From the NCBI GenBank assembly GCA_023427825.1, contig JAEZAI010000243.1, positions 1 to 14,802 of the forward strand: a DNA stretch of 14,802 bases, written 5' to 3'. Position 1 is the stretch's first letter; each line of letters starts with the position of its first letter. Below, one piece after another: positions 6,432-13,847 of this stretch. Source of the DNA: Actinomycetes bacterium (GTDB lineage: Bacteria; Actinomycetota; Acidimicrobiia; Acidimicrobiales; Microtrichaceae). The notes below the pieces were generated by a model, which did not search any database, was not told the DNA's origin, and was given only the letters and a program-made list of their open reading frames with translations. The position numbers and the translations under genes were made by a program.

Positions 6432-9118
6432 CGCAACGGTCCGTACCCCCCGCGGACCTGCGCGTGGAGCACCTCGGTCCCGACGTGGTCGGGATCGGGG
6501 TGCCCCGGCCCCGCCTGTCGTGGTCGCTGCCCCCTGGAGCGCGCGAGCAGCAGGCGTTCCAGGTCCGCGCCGGCGACATCGTGGGCGATCGGACCGAATC
6601 GGGCGACCACATCCTCGTCGACAACCCGCTGCCGGCCGCAGCTCCCCGGCAGCTGGTGCGATGGCAGGTCCGGGTGTGGACCGACCTCGGCGAGAGCGAC
6701 TGGTCTGAGCCCGGGAGCTACGAGGTCGGCCTTCTCGACCCGGCCGACTGGAGCGCCGCCTCGTGGGTCTCGCCACGCGACGACAGCGGTGAGCCGGGCA
6801 ACCGGCCGGCGCACATGATCCGCGGCACGTTCGAGCTCGACATGCGCCCCGGCGTCGAGCGAGCGAGGGCGTACGTGACAGGCCGCGGGATCTACGAGCT
6901 CTTCATCAACGGCGAGCGCGTCGGAGATCTCGAGCTCACGCCGGGATCCACCCAGTACCGGTCGATCATCGACGTGCAGACGTTCGACATCGCCGCCCAC
7001 CTGCGCAGCGGCACCAACGTGGTGGGTGCCGTCGTGTCGGACGGGTGGTACCGCGGTCGCAACGGCTTCAGCCGCATCGCGAACTGCTACGGCGAGCACC
7101 TCGCCGTGTTGGCCCAGATCGAGGTCGACCTCTGCGACGGTCATCACGTCCGCTTCGGCACCGGTCCCGAGTGGTCGAGTGCCACCGGTGAGATCACCGC
7201 GGCCGACCTCATGGACGGCGAACGGGTCGACCTCCGGCGCGCCGACACCCAGTGGTGCACCGACATCGGGGTGGCGGACACCAGTCGCGAGTGGACACCG
7301 GTCGTCATCCGTGACCTTGGCTTCGAGGAGCTGACCACGTCACCGTCGCCCCCGGTTCGCCGGATCCAGGAGATCGCCCCGGTCTCGGTCACCCGGCTGG
7401 CCGACACGCGCCACGTCGTGGACCTCGGCCAGAACATCAACGGCTGGATCCGCCTCGGAGATCTCGGGCCGGCGGGACGACGCACGGTGCTGACCCACGG
7501 GGAACGCGTGGGTGACGACGGCGACGTCGACATGACGCACCTCATCGGGTTCGACTTCATGACCGGTGAACCGCTCGACACGGGTCAGGTGGACGAGGTC
7601 GTCTCCGCCGGTCGACCTGGTGACGTCTTCGAGCCTCGCCACACGACCCATGGCTTCCAGTACGTCCGGGTCGACGGTCATCCCGGACCGCTCGCCACCA
7701 CGGATGTCACGGGCGTGGTGGTCCACACCGACCTTCGCCGCACCGGCTGGTTCCGCTGCAGCGACGAGCGGCTCAACCGACTGCACGACGCCGCTGTCTG
7801 GAGCTTCCGCGACAACGCGTGCGACGTCCCCACCGACTGCCCCCAGCGCGAGCGCGCACCGTGGACGGGTGACTGGCAGGTGTTCGCTCCCACCGCGGCG
7901 TTCCTCTACGACGTCGCCGGCTTCACTGCGAAGTGGCTCCGGGACCTCGACGCGAGCCAGTGGCCGGACGGCAGGGTGTCCAACTTCGCCCCCGAACCGA
8001 TGCCGCCCGAGGGCTTCGAGAGTCCCACCGCCCAGTTCATGAACGGCTCTGCCGGATGGGGCGACGCCGCGGTCATCGTCCCGCATCTCATGTGGCAGAC
8101 CTACGACGACCGCCAGGTGCTCGCTGACCAGTACCGCTCCATGGTTCGGTGGGTCGACTGGGCCTCGGCGAGGGCGGCAGGCGGCCGTCACCGCAGCCGC
8201 CGCGAGGCACGGCCGGAACCCGCGCCGCACGAGCAGTACCTGTGGGACACCGGCTTCCACTGGGGGGAGTGGTGCGAGCCGGGGGGCAACGACCCCAGGC
8301 TGTTCACCATGGAGCTCGACGTGGGCGACGTCGCGACCGCGTACCTGCACCACTCGTCGACGCTCCTCGCCGAGATCGCCGCCGAGCTGGGCAACGACGC
8401 CGACGCCGAGCGGTACAGCACGCTGGCCGAGCTGACCCTCCAGGCGTGGCGGGCCGAGTTCGTCGGTCAGGACGGAGCGCTGTGCCCTGACACCCAGGCC
8501 AACCACGTCCGTGCCCTCGCCTTCGGACTCGTGCCGGATGAGCTCCGGGACCGAGCCGCCGCCCGGCTGGTCGACCTGATCCGCGCCGCTGGAACCCATC
8601 TCGGCACCGGCTTCCTCTCGACTCCGCAGTTGCTGCCGGTCCTGGTCGACACCGGCTACCCGGACGTGGCGTTCGAGCTCCTGCTCCAGGACAGCGTCCC
8701 GTCGTGGCTCGCCATGATCGACCGCGGAGCGACCACGATCTGGGAGAACTGGGAAGGTCTCGACGACGCCGGCCGGGGCTCGCTCAACCACTACAGCAAG
8801 GGCGCCGTCGTGACGTTCCTCCATCGCTACGTCGCGGGCATCCGTCCGGAGCCCGGGGAGCGCGCCTACCGACGCTTCCGCATCGAGCCGGTCGTCGGCG
8901 GTGGCATCACGAGCGCCGAGGCCGAGCTGGACTCGGCCCGGGGCCGCATCCGCTCGTCGTGGCGGGTCACCGACGGTGAGCTGCACCTCGACGTGACGGT
9001 GCCACCGGGGGCGTCGGCCACCGTCGTGCTGCCAGATGGCACCGTGAGAGCGCAGCCTCCGGGCTCGGCTGCCCACGGTTGCCGTCTGACTGCGTCATCG
9101 CGAGACGTCGGATCGTGA
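6428..9118 (+). CDS. GH78 alpha-L-rhamnosidase, cytoplasmic
   Basis: This 896-residue enzyme is predicted to hydrolyse terminal alpha-L-rhamnose from glycosides. Its layout follows the GH78 family. An N-terminal beta domain begins LRVEHLG and PRPRLSW. A carbohydrate-binding-like domain follows near residues 146-310 (YELFINGERVGDLELTPG, SDGWYRGR). A second beta domain contains DLGQN (332-336). The (alpha/alpha)6 catalytic barrel spans about 440-785, and a C-terminal beta domain follows. DCPQRERAPWTGD places D470, E475 and D482 at the positions of D567, E572 and D579 of Bacillus GL1 rhamnosidase. E773 in GATTIWENWEG matches its E841. No signal peptide or membrane anchor is present, so action in the cytoplasm on an imported rhamnoside is inferred. 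GTG 6428 is chosen because it precedes the conserved N-terminal segment and has GAGAAGG at 6411-6417. It overlaps the binding-protein stop by four bases. Natural aglycone unknown. Confidence 0.95.
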   Translation: MTQRSVPPADLRVEHLGPDVVGIGVPRPRLSWSLPPGAREQQAFQVRAGDIVGDRTESGDHILVDNPLPAAAPRQLVRWQVRVWTDLGESDWSEPGSYEVGLLDPADWSAASWVSPRDDSGEPGNRPAHMIRGTFELDMRPGVERARAYVTGRGIYELFINGERVGDLELTPGSTQYRSIIDVQTFDIAAHLRSGTNVVGAVVSDGWYRGRNGFSRIANCYGEHLAVLAQIEVDLCDGHHVRFGTGPEWSSATGEITAADLMDGERVDLRRADTQWCTDIGVADTSREWTPVVIRDLGFEELTTSPSPPVRRIQEIAPVSVTRLADTRHVVDLGQNINGWIRLGDLGPAGRRTVLTHGERVGDDGDVDMTHLIGFDFMTGEPLDTGQVDEVVSAGRPGDVFEPRHTTHGFQYVRVDGHPGPLATTDVTGVVVHTDLRRTGWFRCSDERLNRLHDAAVWSFRDNACDVPTDCPQRERAPWTGDWQVFAPTAAFLYDVAGFTAKWLRDLDASQWPDGRVSNFAPEPMPPEGFESPTAQFMNGSAGWGDAAVIVPHLMWQTYDDRQVLADQYRSMVRWVDWASARAAGGRHRSRREARPEPAPHEQYLWDTGFHWGEWCEPGGNDPRLFTMELDVGDVATAYLHHSSTLLAEIAAELGNDADAERYSTLAELTLQAWRAEFVGQDGALCPDTQANHVRALAFGLVPDELRDRAAARLVDLIRAAGTHLGTGFLSTPQLLPVLVDTGYPDVAFELLLQDSVPSWLAMIDRGATTIWENWEGLDDAGRGSLNHYSKGAVVTFLHRYVAGIRPEPGERAYRRFRIEPVVGGGITSAEAELDSARGRIRSSWRVTDGELHLDVTVPPGASATVVLPDGTVRAQPPGSAAHGCRLTASSRDVGS

Positions 9119-9252
9119 TGAACAGACCTTCGCCACCGGCGCCGCTTGACCGCCATGTGCGATCATGTGAGAATACTCAGATTCGAACACAGGCGACCGC
9201 ACCCCAGTCGCTGCGACGACCGACTCCCGGCGGTCAGGGGGAACGCAGATGA
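9118..9252 (+). CDS. Possible 44-residue bridging small ORF
   Basis: ATG at 9118 shares one base with the rhamnosidase stop (TGATG), and the frame stays open for 44 codons until a TGA at 9250-9252 that overlaps the rhaI start (ATGA). The product would be rich in Pro, Arg and Gln (begins MNRPSPPAPLDRH) and resembles no family I know. It uses AGA, CGA, ACA and AAT codons more than its neighbours, which argues against a conserved protein. It overlaps the predicted promoter and leader. It might only carry ribosomes across the gap, or it may be chance. Confidence 0.18.
   Translation: MNRPSPPAPLDRHVRSCENTQIRTQATAPQSLRRPTPGGQGERR
9146..9174 (+). promoter_or_regulatory. Predicted sigma70-type promoter for the rhaI operon
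   Basis: TTGACC (9146-9151) matches the -35 consensus in five of six bases. After a 17-base spacer comes GAGAAT (9169-9174), four of six for the -10, preceded by TG one base upstream (9166-9167), an extended -10. Transcription would start near 9181, about 68 bases before the rhaI ATG. The surrounding bases are clearly more AT-rich than the coding DNA. This is the only gap over 30 bases in the window, so it is the natural place for a catabolic promoter. Confidence 0.6.
9154..9169 (+). repeat. Tandem CATGTG direct repeat inside the promoter spacer
   Basis: CATGTG occurs at 9154-9159 and again at 9164-9169. The two copies are exactly 10 bases apart, one helical turn, and lie between the -35 and -10 boxes. 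The second copy supplies the TG of the extended -10. The layout suits an operator for a tandem-binding regulator, but no regulator gene is in the window and chance is possible. Confidence 0.4.
9207..9217. promoter_or_regulatory. Perfect 11-base palindrome in the rhaI leader
   Basis: GTCGC-T-GCGAC is a perfect inverted repeat around base 9212, about 30 bases past the predicted transcription start. The central base leaves no room for a loop, so a DNA operator is more plausible than an RNA hairpin. Short palindromes are common in such GC-rich DNA, hence the low confidence. Confidence 0.2.
9236..9243 (+). promoter_or_regulatory. Ribosome binding site of rhaI
   Basis: AGGGGGAA ends five bases before ATG 9249 and supports that start. 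It is directly preceded by a possible stem, GACCG (9218-9222) pairing with CGGTC (9231-9235) around an eight-base loop, which could affect access to the site. Confidence 0.65.
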
Positions 9253-10430
9253 CGTCCTTCGACGAGATCACGCCGGGGCTGGAGCGCCTGGCGATCGAGG
9301 TGCCGTCGTGGGCGTACGGCAACAGTGGCACCCGGTTCAAGGTGTTCGCCCGGGCCGGCGTGCCCCGGGACCCGTACGAGAAGGTCGCGGACGCCGCTGA
9401 GGTGCATCGCGTCACCGGCCTCGCACCGTCGGTGGCGCTGCACATCCCGTGGGACCGCGTCGACGACTTCGACAAGCTCCGGGCGCACGCCGAGGACCTC
9501 GACGTCCGCCTCGGGACGATCAACACGAACACCTTCCAGGACGACGACTACATGCTCGGGTCGTTCTGCCACGTCGATGACCGGATCCGGACGAAGGCGG
9601 TGCGTCATGCTCTCGACTGCATCGACATCATGGACGCCACCGGCAGCCGCGACCTGAAGATCTGGCTGCCCGACGGGCTCAACTACCCGGGCCAGGGCGA
9701 CCTGCGCAGTCGCCAGGACCGTCTCACCGCGTCGCTCACGGAGGTCTACGAGCGCCTCGGTGACCACCAGCGCCTGGTGCTGGAGTACAAGTTCTTCGAG
9801 CCAGCGTTCTACGCGACCGACGTTCCCGACTGGGGCACGGCCTACGTCCAGTGCGCTGGGCTCGGGGACCGAGCGGTCGTGTGCCTCGACACCGGGCACC
9901 ACGCGCCCGGCACGAACATCGAGTTCATCGTCATGCAGCTCATGCGACTCGAACGACTGGGTGCGTTCGACTTCAACTCGCGGTTCTACGCCGACGACGA
10001 CCTGATCGTCGGCGCCGCTGACCCGTTCCAGCTCTTCCGGATCATGTTCGAGGTGATCCGCGGCGGCGGTCTCGATGCGGCGCGCGTCGACGGCCCGTCG
10101 CCGGTGAGCTTCATGCTCGACCAGTGTCACAACATCGAGGCGAAGATCCCCGGCCAGATCCGCTCGGCGCTGAACGTGGTCGAGATGACCGCGAAGGCGC
10201 TGCTCGTCGATCGCGACGCGCTCGCCGACGCCGAGCGCCAGGGCGACGTCCTCGGCGGCAACGCCGTGATGATGGACGCCTTCGCGACGGACGTCCGCAG
10301 CGAGCTCGCGGATTGGAGGGCCGGCCGTGGGCTGCCGGCGGATCCGATGGCCGCGTACGCCTCGAGCGGCTACCAGGAGCGGATCGTCGCCGAACGCGTC
10401 GGCGGCGAACAGGCCGGATGGGGGGCCTGA
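9249..10430 (+). CDS. rhaI: L-rhamnose isomerase (Streptomyces/Bacillus subtype)
   Basis: This 393-residue cytoplasmic TIM-barrel enzyme interconverts L-rhamnose and L-rhamnulose, the first step after rhamnose release. Diagnostic segments include SGTRFKVF near the N terminus, LEYKFFEPAFY, LDTGHHAPGTNIE, FNSRFYADDDLIVGAADPFQLFR and FMLDQCHNIE. Likely metal ligands by analogy with Pseudomonas stutzeri isomerase are E179, D214, D241 and D291, plus H217, D249 and D251. Spacings E179-D214-D249 match the P. stutzeri ones (35 and 35). D241 stands where P. stutzeri has His281, which I believe is typical of the Gram-positive subtype. The start ATG has a strong ribosome site at 9236-9243 and a predicted promoter at 9146-9174. 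The aldolase gene begins one base after the stop, so this is the first gene of the catabolic set. Confidence 0.95.
   Translation: MTSFDEITPGLERLAIEVPSWAYGNSGTRFKVFARAGVPRDPYEKVADAAEVHRVTGLAPSVALHIPWDRVDDFDKLRAHAEDLDVRLGTINTNTFQDDDYMLGSFCHVDDRIRTKAVRHALDCIDIMDATGSRDLKIWLPDGLNYPGQGDLRSRQDRLTASLTEVYERLGDHQRLVLEYKFFEPAFYATDVPDWGTAYVQCAGLGDRAVVCLDTGHHAPGTNIEFIVMQLMRLERLGAFDFNSRFYADDDLIVGAADPFQLFRIMFEVIRGGGLDAARVDGPSPVSFMLDQCHNIEAKIPGQIRSALNVVEMTAKALLVDRDALADAERQGDVLGGNAVMMDAFATDVRSELADWRAGRGLPADPMAAYASSGYQERIVAERVGGEQAGWGA
10420..10425 (+). promoter_or_regulatory. Ribosome binding site of the aldolase/dehydrogenase gene
   Basis: A run of six G (10420-10425) inside the end of rhaI lies six bases before ATG 10432. 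It supports that start over earlier in-frame codons buried in rhaI. Confidence 0.5.
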
Positions 10431-10431
10431 G

Positions 10432-12483
10432 ATGGCGAAGCCGACCGTCGACGAGCTGATCGCACGATCGAACCGGCTCGGTGCGGATCCGCGCAACACG
10501 AACTACGCCGGCGGCAACACGTCCGCGAAGGGGACCGAGATCGACCCGGTCACCGGCTCGGCCGTCGAGCTGCTCTGGGTCAAGGGATCCGGGGGTGACC
10601 TCGGCACGCTCACCGAGTCCGGCCTCGCTGTCCTCCGTCTCGATCGGCTCCGGGCGCTCGTCGACGTGTACCCCGGTGAAGCCGACGAGGACTCGATGGT
10701 CGTCGCGTTCGACTTCTGCTGCCATGGGAAGGGCGGAGCGGCGCCCTCGATCGACACCGCGATGCACGGGCTCGTCGCCGCAGCCCATGTCGATCACCTC
10801 CATCCCGATGCCGGCATCGCGATCGCCGCAGCGGCCGACGGCGAGCAGCTCACGAAGCAGATCTTCGGCGACAAGGTCCTGTGGGTGCCGTGGCGCCGAC
10901 CGGGCTTCCAGCTCGGACTGGACATCGCTGCGGTCCACGACGCCAATCCGCAGGCGGTGGGCGTGATCCTGGGGGGTCACGGCATCACGGCGTGGGGAAC
11001 GACGAGCGACGAAGCCGAGTCGAACTCCCGTTGGATCATCGACACCGCACAGAGCTACCTCGACACCAACGGCGATCCGACGCCCCTCGGTGCGGTCGTC
11101 GAGGAGCGTTCGGCCCTCCCGGACGATGAGCGGCGGGCGAAGGCTGCGGCGCTGGCGCCGCACCTCCGCGCCATCGCGTCCACCGACAGCGCAGCGACAG
11201 CGGGGGCGATGGTCGGCCACTTCACGGACAGCGACACCGTCCTCGAGTTCCTCGCATCCGAGAAGCTCTTCCAACTCGCAGCGCTCGGTACGTCGTGTCC
11301 CGACCACTTCCTCCGCACCAAGGTCAGGCCGCTGGTGCTCGACCTCCCGGCCGCTGCACCGGTCGAGGAGTGCGTGGCGCGCCTCAGGGAGCTCCACGAC
11401 GCCTACCGCGCCGACTACGCCGCCTACTACGACCGTCACGCACGGTCGGACTCGCCCGCGATGCGCGGTGCGGACCCGGCGATCATCCTCGTACCCGGGG
11501 TCGGCATGTTCTCCTTCGGGAAGGACAAGCAGACCGCTCGCGTGGCCGGTGAGTTCTACGTGAACGCGATCAACGTCATGCGCGGCGCAGAGGCGGTGTC
11601 GACCTACTCGCCGATCCCGGAGTCCGAGAAGTTCCGGATCGAGTACTGGGCGCTCGAGGAGGCGAAGCTGCAGCGGATGCCGGCGCCGAAGCGTCACGCC
11701 GGACGCATCGCGCTGGTCACCGGTGCGGCGTCGGGCATCGGCAAGGCCATCGCCACGCAGCTGGCCGCCGAGGGCGCCTGCGTGGTGGTCGCCGATCTCG
11801 ACGCGGAGCGCGCCGACGCCGCGGCGGCCGGGCTCGGCTCCACCGACGTCGCAGTCGGTGTCGCCGTCGACGTCACCGACCCGGCTGCGGTGCAGGCCGC
11901 AGTCGACGCAGCGGCGCTGGCGTTCGGCGGTGTCGACCTCGTCGTCAGCAACGCCGGCCTGTCGATCTCGAAGCCGCTGCTCGAGACCACCGAGGCGGAC
12001 TGGGACGTCCAGCACGACGTCATGGCCAAGGGCACCTTCCTGGTCGCCAAGGCCGCTGCCAAGGCGATGATCGACCAGCGCGTCGGCGGCGACATCGTGG
12101 TCATCGCGTCGAAGAACGCGGTGTTCGCCGGGCCGAACAACATCGCCTACAGCGCTGCCAAGGCCGACCAGGCGCACCAGGTTCGGTTGCTGGCCGCGGA
12201 GCTCGGAGAGCACGGCATCCGCGTCAACGGCATCAACCCCGACGGGGTGGTCCGTGGGTCGGGCATCTTCGCCGGTGGTTGGGGCGCCCAGCGTGCTGCG
12301 GTGTACGGCGTGGACGAGGACGACCTCGGCGAGTTCTACGCCCAGCGCACGATCCTCAAGCGTGAGGTGCTGCCGGAACACGTCGCGACGGCCGTCGCTG
12401 CGATCACCTCAGGGGAGTTCAGCCACACCACCGGTCTCCTCATCCCGGTCGACGCCGGCGTCGCCGCCGCCTTCGTGCGCTGA
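10432..12483 (+). CDS. rhaEW: Bifunctional rhamnulose-1-phosphate aldolase / lactaldehyde dehydrogenase
   Basis: This 683-residue fusion matches the RhaEW (formerly YuxG) architecture. Residues about 1-420 are a class II aldolase domain that splits rhamnulose-1-phosphate into DHAP and L-lactaldehyde. H122, H124 (HLHPDAG) and H183 (GGHGITAWG) are the expected metal ligands. Residues about 425-683 are a short-chain dehydrogenase with the NAD site TGAASGIG (430-437) and catalytic S560, Y573 and K577, spaced as in the family. This half should oxidise L-lactaldehyde to L-lactate. ATG 10432 follows the rhaI stop by one base, with GGGGGG at 10420-10425 upstream, and starts the conserved N terminus (SNRLGADPRNTNYAGGNTS). 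The ORF is open further upstream inside rhaI, but that part is not homologous. Channelling of the reactive aldehyde between halves is plausible but not shown by sequence. Confidence 0.95.
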   Translation: MAKPTVDELIARSNRLGADPRNTNYAGGNTSAKGTEIDPVTGSAVELLWVKGSGGDLGTLTESGLAVLRLDRLRALVDVYPGEADEDSMVVAFDFCCHGKGGAAPSIDTAMHGLVAAAHVDHLHPDAGIAIAAAADGEQLTKQIFGDKVLWVPWRRPGFQLGLDIAAVHDANPQAVGVILGGHGITAWGTTSDEAESNSRWIIDTAQSYLDTNGDPTPLGAVVEERSALPDDERRAKAAALAPHLRAIASTDSAATAGAMVGHFTDSDTVLEFLASEKLFQLAALGTSCPDHFLRTKVRPLVLDLPAAAPVEECVARLRELHDAYRADYAAYYDRHARSDSPAMRGADPAIILVPGVGMFSFGKDKQTARVAGEFYVNAINVMRGAEAVSTYSPIPESEKFRIEYWALEEAKLQRMPAPKRHAGRIALVTGAASGIGKAIATQLAAEGACVVVADLDAERADAAAAGLGSTDVAVGVAVDVTDPAAVQAAVDAAALAFGGVDLVVSNAGLSISKPLLETTEADWDVQHDVMAKGTFLVAKAAAKAMIDQRVGGDIVVIASKNAVFAGPNNIAYSAAKADQAHQVRLLAAELGEHGIRVNGINPDGVVRGSGIFAGGWGAQRAAVYGVDEDDLGEFYAQRTILKREVLPEHVATAVAAITSGEFSHTTGLLIPVDAGVAAAFVR

Positions 12484-12487
12484 CCCG

Positions 12488-13834
12488 ATGGGGACTCGGT
12501 CCTTCGCCGCAGTGGACGTCGGCGCGTCAGGCGGCCGGGTCATGGAGGGGATCATCGATAGCGGTCACCTCGAGCTGGCATCGGTCCACCGGTTCCCGAA
12601 CGGGCCGGTCCACGCCGACGGCCATCTCCGGTGGGACTTCGACGGCCTCGTCCGCCACGTCACGCACGGCCTGGCGCAGGTCGATGCGGAGTCGGTCGGC
12701 ATCGACGCCTGGGCCGTCGACTACGGCCTGCTCGACGCAGACGGGGAACTGCTCGCCGCACCCGTCTCGTACCGTGACGACCGCACGGCGTCGGCCATCG
12801 ACGAGATCCACCAGCTGATCCCGCCCGCGGAGCTGTACCGCACCAACGGTCTCCAGTTCCTCCCGTTCAACACGATCTACCAGCTGGTCGCGGAGCGGCG
12901 GGGCGCACTGTGGAGCCGCGCAGCGCACATCGTGCTGATCCCCGACCTCCTCGCACATCGATTGACAGGTGAGCTGAGGACGGAGACGACCAACGCCTCG
13001 ACGACCGGGCTCCTCGACCCCCGCGCACACGAGTGGTCTGCACCGATCCTCGAGCGCCTCGGTCTGCCGGATCGGATGCTGCCCCGACTCGAGGCGCCCG
13101 GGAGCAGCCGCGGACGCACGTCCTCGGGGGTGGCGGTCACCACGGTCGCGTCGCACGACACGGCGTCCGCCGTGGCTGCGGTGCCCGCGACGTCGGAGCA
13201 CTTCGCCTACATCGCGTCGGGGACGTGGTCCCTCGTGGGCGTCGAGCTCGACGCGCCCGTCCTCAGCGACGCGGCGCGCCACGCGAACTTCACCAACGAG
13301 CTCGGCGTCGACGGACGGACCCGCTTCCTGCGCAACGTCGGCGGCCTGTGGCTGCTGCAGGAGTGCATGCGAGCGTGGAACCGGGACGACCTGGACGAGG
13401 TGCTCGCGGCGGCGGCCGACGCACCGCCAGGTCCGGTCATCGACGTCGACGACCAGTCGTTCATCGCTCCAGGTCGGATGCCCGATCGGATCGCCGCTGC
13501 CGCCGGCCGAGACCTGTCCGAGGGCGAGACCGCTCGCACCATCCTCGAGTCGCTCGCCCACGCCTACGCCCGGACGATCGAGCACGCGATCACCCTGACC
13601 GGCAAGCGGGTCGACGTCGTCCACATCGTCGGCGGGGGCTGCCAGAACGCGCTGCTGTGCCAGCTCACCGCCGACGCGGTGCGGCGCCCGGTCATCGCCG
13701 GACCGATCGAGGCCACTGCCGTGGGCAACGTCCTTGTGCAGGCACGCACCCACGGCGCTGCGCCTGCCACGCTCGAGGGGATGCGGGCGATGGTCGCCCG
13801 CTCGTTCGACCTGCGGACCTACCGGCCGAGTTGA
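12488..13834 (+). CDS. rhaB: L-rhamnulokinase (FGGY family)
   Basis: This 448-residue cytoplasmic kinase phosphorylates L-rhamnulose with ATP to rhamnulose-1-phosphate, the aldolase substrate. FGGY-family features are the N-terminal phosphate loop DVGASGGRVMEG, the sugar-contacting GIDAWAVDYG (D73, D78) followed by YRDDRT, SHDTASAVAAVP with D224 as likely catalytic base (D237 in E. coli RhaB), ASGTWSLVGVE, NVGGLWLLQECMRAW typical of rhamnulokinases, and the C-terminal nucleotide-site segment VGGGCQN. The length is slightly below the 480-490 residues usual for RhaB. ATG 12488 lies four bases after the aldolase stop with no clear ribosome site, suggesting translation by reinitiation from the upstream gene. 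The lactate dehydrogenase gene follows after 13 bases. Confidence 0.94.
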   Translation: MGTRSFAAVDVGASGGRVMEGIIDSGHLELASVHRFPNGPVHADGHLRWDFDGLVRHVTHGLAQVDAESVGIDAWAVDYGLLDADGELLAAPVSYRDDRTASAIDEIHQLIPPAELYRTNGLQFLPFNTIYQLVAERRGALWSRAAHIVLIPDLLAHRLTGELRTETTNASTTGLLDPRAHEWSAPILERLGLPDRMLPRLEAPGSSRGRTSSGVAVTTVASHDTASAVAAVPATSEHFAYIASGTWSLVGVELDAPVLSDAARHANFTNELGVDGRTRFLRNVGGLWLLQECMRAWNRDDLDEVLAAAADAPPGPVIDVDDQSFIAPGRMPDRIAAAAGRDLSEGETARTILESLAHAYARTIEHAITLTGKRVDVVHIVGGGCQNALLCQLTADAVRRPVIAGPIEATAVGNVLVQARTHGAAPATLEGMRAMVARSFDLRTYRPS

Positions 13835-13847
13835 AGGCGCCTGAACC

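Noticed and set aside
9137..9144. CGGCGCCG palindrome after the rhamnosidase gene as a terminator
   Set aside because: It has no loop and no T tract and merges into the -35 box; no convincing terminator is visible between the two units.
9969..9971. Asp241 of rhamnose isomerase in place of the metal-binding His281 of P. stutzeri enzyme, as an active-site loss
   Set aside because: The FDFNSRFYADDD segment matches what I recall of the Gram-positive subtype, and all other metal ligands are intact, so this looks like a subtype trait.
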